Source: an uncultured Phascolarctobacterium sp.
Lineage (GTDB): Bacteria > Bacillota > Negativicutes > Acidaminococcales > Acidaminococcaceae
Reading direction: 5' to 3'
Assembly (NCBI GenBank): GCA_900554395.1
Contig: USHB01000107.1
Span: 1-5,884, forward strand
DNA: 5,884 nt
A model generated the notes under the pieces. That model was not told the origin of the DNA. It worked only from the letters and a program-made list of their open reading frames with translations, and did no database searches. Below are positions 4,921-5,884 of the stretch, piece after piece (position 1 is the first letter of the stretch; the number at the start of each line of letters is the position of its first letter). A program made the position numbers and the translations under genes.

Positions 4921-5884
4921 ATGAGATTATCCAAAAAATTACAAGCCTTAACCATCGCAGCAGCCCTTGCCATAATGCCTCTATCTGCTTATGCGGCGCA
5001 AAGTGAAGGCACCATTGAACTTAAAACAATGGGCAGTTTGTTTTTTGGCGGTACTGTTGCGCAAACAGCAGGCGGCGGCACTTTTCATGGAGACCATGGT
5101 TACGCACAGTATTACATTCCCCAGGATGCCCGTACTTATCCGCTGATTATGTGGCATGGCATGGGTCAATCCGGCAGAAGCTGGGAAAGCACTCCGGACG
5201 GACGTGAAGGTTACCAGGCGCTTTTAACGCGCGATGACTGGGCTGTTTATATTATAGACCAGCCACGCCGCGGCAGAGCCGGTTACACCAATGCCCCCAA
5301 AGACGATGCTTCCAAACATCCTACTTCTGCCAGTGAAGGCGGTGTATGGGAAGCGTTCCGCAACGGTATCTGGCAGCCCGGTGAAAAAGCCAGCGTTTAT
5401 GAAAACTCACAGTTTCCGCTGACACCTGACGCCGTAGACCAGTTCTTCCGCCAGCAAACCTTTAACACCGGCATAGACCCCCGCACCAACGAACACCGTA
5501 CTTTTATGGGGCAAACCATGGCGGCGCTTACCGAAGAAACAGGTCCTGCCATTTTGCTGACACACTCTAACAGCGGACAATACGGCTGGTTCAGCGCTAT
5601 GGCAACAGATAAAATTAAAGCCGTTGTAGCTTATGAACCGGGGCAGATAGTATTGCCGGAAAGCGTGCCAACACCTATACTGCCTTACAAAAATGCCTTG
5701 GCTTTCGATAACTTACAGCCCATAAAAGTACCGGAGGCCGAATTTAATAAACTTACCAAAATTCCCATCATGATTGTTTACGGCGACAATATCGCTGCTC
5801 AGCCCAGTGAAATTTTTAATGTTGACGTTTGGCGTTTATCCAAGGCTTATGCCGAAGAATTTGTTAAGCAGATTAACGCCCGCG
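4921..5884 (+). CDS. Secreted alpha/beta-fold hydrolase (esterase-like), 3' end cut by the window
   Basis: This is a predicted exported serine hydrolase; its substrate is unknown. The 321 visible residues begin with a Sec signal peptide (MRLSKK, hydrophobic 9-20, AYA|A cleavage after residue 25). The mature part shows the fold: an oxyanion-hole region PLIMWHGMGQSGRSWE (74-89) with H79-G80, strand AVYIIDQPRRGRAGY (108-122), a lid-like insertion (about 128-200), the strand and nucleophile elbow AILLTHSNSGQYGW (210-223) and strand IPIMIVYGDN (281-290), with D289 a candidate catalytic acid. Aligned with the usual GHSxGG, the nucleophile would be S216, though both flanking glycines of GXSXG are replaced (THSNS); S218 is the alternative. 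The catalytic histidine should lie beyond the right edge. The start is certain: AAAGGAGG lies seven bases before the ATG. A near-consensus promoter and a divergent TetR gene suggest regulated expression. Confidence 0.9.
   Translation, partial: MRLSKKLQALTIAAALAIMPLSAYAAQSEGTIELKTMGSLFFGGTVAQTAGGGTFHGDHGYAQYYIPQDARTYPLIMWHGMGQSGRSWESTPDGREGYQALLTRDDWAVYIIDQPRRGRAGYTNAPKDDASKHPTSASEGGVWEAFRNGIWQPGEKASVYENSQFPLTPDAVDQFFRQQTFNTGIDPRTNEHRTFMGQTMAALTEETGPAILLTHSNSGQYGWFSAMATDKIKAVVAYEPGQIVLPESVPTPILPYKNALAFDNLQPIKVPEAEFNKLTKIPIMIVYGDNIAAQPSEIFNVDVWRLSKAYAEEFVKQINAR

Noticed and set aside
4809..5006. 65-codon plus-strand frame across the divergent promoter and the start of the hydrolase
   Set aside because: It overlaps promoter elements and the signal-peptide region of the hydrolase in another frame, and has no ribosome site of its own.

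Overview
The window looks like chromosomal DNA of a bacterium of moderate, somewhat AT-rich composition, most plausibly a member of the Bacillota. Strong AGGAGG-type ribosome binding sites, near-consensus sigma-A promoters and lipoprotein-type solute-binding proteins support this. The overall style (polar amino-acid uptake operon, small cupin, classically secreted hydrolase with an AYA|A cleavage site) would fit the diderm class Negativicutes, but that placement is inference. No phage, IS element, CRISPR array, tRNA or rRNA was seen.

Layout, left to right. (1) Positions 1-852, minus strand: a 3'-truncated gene for a lipoprotein solute-binding protein of the ABC_sub_bind (TrpX-like) family; any permease and ATPase partners would lie beyond the left edge. 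(2) Positions 944-3330, minus strand: a complete polar amino-acid ABC uptake operon. It has a near-consensus promoter (3302-3330), a solute-binding lipoprotein (2488-3255), an all-GC intergenic hairpin (2446-2472), a permease (1766-2416), an ATPase (994-1752) and an intrinsic terminator with a C(UUCG)G loop (944-967). (3) Positions 3431-3857, plus strand: a small single-domain cupin transcribed divergently from the operon, with its own intrinsic terminator. (4) Positions 3858-4176: about 320 bases without a gene, holding a nested inverted repeat, a pyrimidine-rich tract, a small hairpin and a perfect 12-bp palindrome. (5) Positions 4177-4767, minus strand: a TetR-family repressor. (6) Positions 4921-5884, plus strand: a secreted alpha/beta hydrolase, cut by the right edge.

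Functionally there are two uptake systems, one partial and one complete, and a separate divergent regulator/enzyme pair. The 153-bp gap between TetR and hydrolase carries a near-consensus promoter for the hydrolase. Its -10 lies in an 8-bp palindrome that also offers a -10 on the opposite strand, and a nested palindrome (4840-4872) surrounds the predicted start site. The simplest reading is that the TetR protein represses the hydrolase and itself from there. The protein families are ordinary. The more interesting material is in the regulatory DNA and in the atypical nucleophile elbow of the hydrolase; I see no clear evidence of a new multi-gene system.
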